Assembly (NCBI GenBank): GCA_051745935.1
Contig: JBNJEM010000312.1
Coordinates: 1 to 8,920, forward strand
DNA length: 8,920 nt
DNA from: JBNJEM01 sp051745935
GTDB taxonomy: Bacteria > Planctomycetota > Planctomycetia > Pirellulales > Pirellulaceae
Direction: 5' to 3'
A program made the position numbers and the translations under genes. The notes below the pieces were generated by a model. That model saw only the letters and a program-made list of their open reading frames with translations, was not told the DNA's origin and did not search any database. Below, in pieces: positions 6,378 to 8,920 of this stretch (its first letter is position 1; every line of letters starts with the position of its first letter).

Positions 6378-7289
6378 ATGTGCCCAGAAAAAGGCAAGAC
6401 CGGCTTCAGGTTGATTGACATGCTGGTGGTGATTGCCGTCATTGGCATCCTCGTCGGAATGTTAGTGCCTGCTGTTGTGATAGTTGAAGACGACGCTCGG
6501 CAGATTCGCTGTAGTAATGAAATGAAGGGCTTGGCGCTTGCCACCATGAACTTCGAGGTCAGCAGGAATCGATACCCGGGCTATCAGGAGATTAACAGCG
6601 CGGATAGGCCGGCCAGTTGGGTGGTGCAGCTGTTGCCTTATCTGGAACGTTCCGATCTGATGGACCGCTGGAATGCACAGATGGACTTTGACTACGGCAC
6701 CCTGACGCCTGCGCTGGAGATCATGGTCTGCGATAGCATGACCACTCTCGATGCCGGTATTCCCGCCACTACGTATGTGGCCAACGCCGGTTTCTACCCA
6801 CCTTCGCAGACGCAGGATGCGCTCGAAGCGGCACAGAAGCCGGCCAACGGCGTCTTCCACGATCGGATTAGCTATTCCGGCAGGCAAGTGAGCAGATCAG
6901 AACTCCGAGACGGCTTGTCCAATACCCTTCTCGTCTCAGAGAACTTGTCGGCAAGCACATGGCCGGCGATTGGGAATCCTCTCGGCGGTCCCGATACACC
7001 ACTGTCCTCGTTTTCTGGACTCCCCAAGAAGTACTTTTCGCACAACCGATTTGGGGCGACATTCGTATGGCTATACGCAGGTGAACCTGTTGATTCAGGA
7101 GCTGCTGATCCGCTGCCGGTTCAGCCGGTCATGAGAATCAACGGAGAACTATTGACGAGACCACATGTCGATGCTGACGGTCCGCCGAGCGCCGAATATG
7201 CGGGGCTGTCCGCCTTCCATCCCGATGGGGTGAATGCGGCGTTTGCTGACGGCAGTGTCAAACTTCTAGCGATGTGCCATATCATTTAA
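6378..7289 (+). CDS. DUF1559 family protein with prepilin-like N-terminus and H-X9-DG tail
   Basis: This 303-residue protein belongs to the large planctomycete DUF1559 (SBP_bac_10) family. A type IV prepilin-like leader opens it: short basic MCPEKGKTG, then FRLIDMLVVIAVIGILVGML as the hydrophobic N-helix (10-30). By family analogy, prepilin peptidase would cut after Gly9. RQIRCSNEMKGLALATMNFE (41-60) is the family signature after the helix. DGLSNTLLVSENL (178-190) and HPDGVNAAFADGS (281-293) are also typical; the latter fits the H-X9-DG motif exactly. Two things are odd. The residue at +5 after the cleavage site is Asp14 instead of the near-invariant Glu. The protein ends 11 residues after the DG, while many relatives run on for roughly 20 more. 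Family members are exported pseudopilin-like proteins of unknown function, in many copies per genome. The start is chosen for its strong ribosome binding site. A membrane-protein gene follows 11 bases after the stop, so co-transcription is likely. Confidence 0.93.
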   Translation: MCPEKGKTGFRLIDMLVVIAVIGILVGMLVPAVVIVEDDARQIRCSNEMKGLALATMNFEVSRNRYPGYQEINSADRPASWVVQLLPYLERSDLMDRWNAQMDFDYGTLTPALEIMVCDSMTTLDAGIPATTYVANAGFYPPSQTQDALEAAQKPANGVFHDRISYSGRQVSRSELRDGLSNTLLVSENLSASTWPAIGNPLGGPDTPLSSFSGLPKKYFSHNRFGATFVWLYAGEPVDSGAADPLPVQPVMRINGELLTRPHVDADGPPSAEYAGLSAFHPDGVNAAFADGSVKLLAMCHII

Positions 7290-7300
7290 AGCAAGACACA

Positions 7301-7861
7301 ATGACAGATACAATATACGGGGCTATACGCATTCTATATCGGTTCATCAGAAACCCATTTTCTGAATCACTTGATGATGTGGAAGATGATAAGAGCTTAG
7401 TTGTGATTGCGTCGATTTTATCTGCTTGCACGGTTTACGTTACAGCCGTAACGACAATACTAGGCAGGCAGTCCACCTACTATGAAGCAGAAAGGTATTA
7501 TATATTTTACGTTTTAACTGGCTTACTTCTAACGCCACTGTTTGGCCTGCTTATCGTGCATTTCGCAGGTGGAGTCTTCCATCTTTATTTGAAATATATA
7601 GCATCTCCGCTATTTAACGCGACGATAGACAATATGGTTAGGGCAAAGCAAGTTACAACCTTTGCAACAATTGGCTTAGTTGTTTCCAGCGTTCCAAGTT
7701 TGACACATCTCGGGACCGTTATTGCGATGATAATTGAGGTATTAGGTCTATACAGGCTTTTCGACATTGGTCTAATTAAATCCTTGTTTATTGCGGTGCT
7801 GCATCGAGTATTGTGGGGCGCGGCGATCGCGTTCATCGCCAGCGACACTCGCTGGATTTAA
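7301..7861 (+). CDS. small polytopic membrane protein, possibly Yip1-like
   Basis: This is an unrecognised 186-residue membrane protein. About five hydrophobic segments are visible: 33-53, 67-90, 119-136, 138-157 and 160-180. They follow a short cytosolic-looking N-terminus with RFIRNPFSESL and an acidic stretch (DDVEDDK). The layout, with an Asn-Pro-Phe motif before the first span and a paired-helix C-terminal half, recalls bacterial Yip1-domain proteins. No signature residues prove this. I chose the ATG at 7301, although the frame is open from a GTG at 7274 that overlaps the preceding gene; no good ribosome binding site is seen before either. Base composition is strikingly low: hand counts of sampled 60-base lines give about 38-45% GC from 7321 to 7680, against 58% in the DUF1559 gene (6601-6660). 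The last 50 bases are GC-rich again. This suggests foreign origin or a recombination edge near 7805. Confidence 0.75.
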   Translation: MTDTIYGAIRILYRFIRNPFSESLDDVEDDKSLVVIASILSACTVYVTAVTTILGRQSTYYEAERYYIFYVLTGLLLTPLFGLLIVHFAGGVFHLYLKYIASPLFNATIDNMVRAKQVTTFATIGLVVSSVPSLTHLGTVIAMIIEVLGLYRLFDIGLIKSLFIAVLHRVLWGAAIAFIASDTRWI

Positions 7862-8522
7862 CTTGAGGCAGAGTAGCCAGTCCGCGTGACGCTGACAGGG
7901 CGCGTGGAAGCACCGTCAGGGAGTCGGGGGGAACGTCCAGAGCGGGTGGTTCATTACTTAAAGGGATGAAGTAATCGCGCCTCTGATCCCCGTGGAGTGA
8001 GCTCAAGTGGAAGGTCAGTGGCAAACACGCGCCACCGGGGCGTGAAAGCGATGGCGTGGAGCGTCAATGTCTGAATGAGGTGACAGCATACGGTCATTGT
8101 CGCGATTTTTCCTATCCGCAAGGCGAGACGGGGCCTGGTTGGTTTCAAGAGTCGCTTGAAAAGATCCATGAGACGCTCCGGTATTGGGCTCAGTGGGCGC
8201 CGGGCGGAACCGTTACGAGACGGCGAATGCCAGACGCCCTTGTCGGTCGGGCGGTGGGCCACGTCGTGGGTTGGCCGGATCCACTGCCTGTGGACTCTTT
8301 TCCTGGGTATCCGGATTGAGATCCGCCGTATCGTTGTCACGCGACGGGTGGCACCCTACGCCGGTAACCAAAACTACACGCCGGCAGACGCAACTCGTTT
8401 GTTCACAAACCATTCGAGGTAAGGGGCGTAAAGCCGACCAGACCGATCCAGGTCACCGGCGGCACTCGTCGAATGGACCGCAAGTAGCACTGCGATACTC
8501 ATCACAAACGGTAAGTAAATTG
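7862..8522. other. 661-bp region without a supported gene
   Basis: Several open frames of 60-130 codons overlap here on both strands, notably 8056-8319 (plus) and 7954-8340 (minus). None has a good ribosome binding site, a recognisable motif or a translation resembling a known family. Base composition is back to GC-rich. Small inverted repeats are present: CTGAC/GTCAG at about 7892-7919 and a 7-bp pair at 7953-7975. It is probably intergenic or decayed sequence, but a short unknown gene cannot be excluded. Confidence 0.5.
7953..7975. repeat. 7-bp inverted repeat downstream of the membrane-protein gene
   Basis: ATTACTT (7953-7959) and AAGTAAT (7969-7975) are perfect reverse complements with a nine-base loop, 91 bases after the stop codon. 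The stem is AT-rich and no T-run follows, so it is at best a weak terminator or a protein site. Confidence 0.3.
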
Positions 8523-8618
8523 CTAAGAGGCGGACAGAAAACTCCGGCAAGCGTTGCTAAATCGTTCACATTACAAGGGTTTGCGGTGACGTTTACAGGT
8601 TTTCTGTCCGCTTCTAAG
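8523..8618. repeat. 96-bp palindromic repeat element, copy 2, inverted relative to copy 1
   Basis: The arms are CTAAGAGGCGGACAGAAAAC (8523-8542) and GTTTTCTGTCCGCTTCTAAG (8599-8618). Read on the minus strand they match both 20-bp arms of the copy at 5930-6025 exactly, and total length is the same, so this is one repeat family placed in opposite orientation. The interior is largely different, with only traces in common such as an ACCCTTG run. CTAAG stands at both edges, as CTTAG does in copy 1. The element lies 26 bases downstream of the stop of the minus-strand gene at the window's right end. There its hairpin could also end or stabilise that transcript. Confidence 0.8.
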
Positions 8619-8644
8619 GAGCGTGTTTTCTTCATCTTTTGCGT

Positions 8645-8920
8645 TCACTTCTTCCGAATCGCGGCGACCCAGCCGCCTTTATATGGCGCGGAGAGCGTCA
8701 CCACACGATCCCCTTCGATCGTCTTGTCCAGCGGGCGGTACCCGCCCCTCTGCGACGTTTCGACGGGAATGCCCATCGCAACGCTGATCCACGTAATGCT
8801 GAATGTGCCCGTGGTGCCAGAAAGATCGAGCCCAACGGATCCGCCGTTAGTGAAATACAGTGCGTAGCGTTCACCCGGATCCGCGGCCAGGTAAGCCTCG
8901 TTGGAGTCCCGGTCGGACAG
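8645..8920 (-). CDS. C-terminal end of a Collagen_bind_2-type (putative glycoside hydrolase/collagenase) protein, partial
   Basis: The minus-strand frame is open from the window edge to a TGA at 8645-8647, giving 91 residues; the start lies outside the window. It shows NEAYLAADPGERYALYFTNG, then GGSVGLDLSG, TGTFSITWISVAMG and VVTLSAPYKGGWVAAIRKK. This is the pattern of the small beta-sandwich 'putative collagen-binding' domain (Pfam Collagen_bind_2), which closes many planctomycete secreted proteins: a [Y/A]xLxxPGxxYxxYxxxGGxVxLDLSGxxGxFxxxW core, then a hydrophobic strand ending in W-V/A. The domain usually follows a DUF4038-type TIM-barrel glycoside hydrolase domain, which would lie beyond the window. 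The WISVAMG stretch is less typical than the usual WxNPRTG. The family call is reasonably firm; the enzyme activity is not visible here. Confidence 0.8.
   Translation of the reverse strand: MSDRDSNEAYLAADPGERYALYFTNGGSVGLDLSGTTGTFSITWISVAMGIPVETSQRGGYRPLDKTIEGDRVVTLSAPYKGGWVAAIRKK

Noticed and set aside
8056..8319. Plus-strand open frame of 87 codons starting with GTG
   Set aside because: It has no ribosome binding site and no recognisable family, and competing frames of similar length overlap it on both strands.
7954..8340. Minus-strand open frame of 128 codons
   Set aside because: The translation is rich in Arg and Pro, as expected from GC-rich non-coding sequence, with no family match and no start signal.
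8184..8867. 227-codon plus-strand open frame
   Set aside because: It runs straight through the 96-bp repeat and over the antisense of the Collagen_bind_2 gene, so it is a chance frame.

Overview
The window looks like a piece of a planctomycete chromosome, probably from the Pirellulales or a near relative. The evidence is the gene content. It carries a large Hanks-type Ser/Thr kinase fused to leucine-rich repeats and beta-sandwich domains, next to an ECF sigma factor of the kinase-linked type. It also carries a DUF1559 protein with a prepilin-like N-terminus and an H-X9-DG tail, and the C-terminal tail of a Collagen_bind_2-type enzyme. Most of the window is moderately GC-rich. The exception is a markedly AT-richer gene at about 7.3-7.8 kb. 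I see no rRNA, tRNA or CRISPR array.

Layout from left to right. (1) Positions 68-1377 are a gene graveyard, all on the minus strand. It holds the tail of a glycosyltransferase fused in frame to a truncated integron-type tyrosine recombinase, next to the 3' part of an rtcA gene broken by a Gln-to-stop change and a frameshift. (2) Positions 1605-5787 (minus strand) are the regulatory core: an ECF sigma factor gene followed after 343 bases by an intact 1082-residue receptor-type kinase. (3) Positions 5788-6377 are non-coding. They contain a 96-bp element with 20-bp terminal arms, followed by a GC-rich stretch dense in inverted repeats. (4) Positions 6378-7861 (plus strand) carry the DUF1559 gene and, 11 bases after its stop, a small polytopic membrane protein of very different base composition. 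(5) Positions 7862-8644 are mostly non-coding and end in a second 96-bp element, in the opposite orientation. (6) Positions 8645-8920 (minus strand) are the last 91 codons of a protein that runs off the window; this open frame has no start codon in view.

How the genes may work together: the sigma factor and kinase are probably one signalling unit. The kinase has an N-terminal HxxxCxxC zinc-finger-like module of the anti-sigma sort, one membrane span, and a large sensor-like C-terminal region, so it could hold or phosphorylate the sigma factor in response to a signal across the membrane. The DUF1559 gene and the membrane gene may be co-transcribed; no function can be read from them. The most unusual structure is the pair of equal-length, inverted 96-bp elements enclosing the DUF1559/membrane-protein block. 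They look like non-autonomous mobile elements or structured palindromic repeats. I did not find a clear new multi-gene system.
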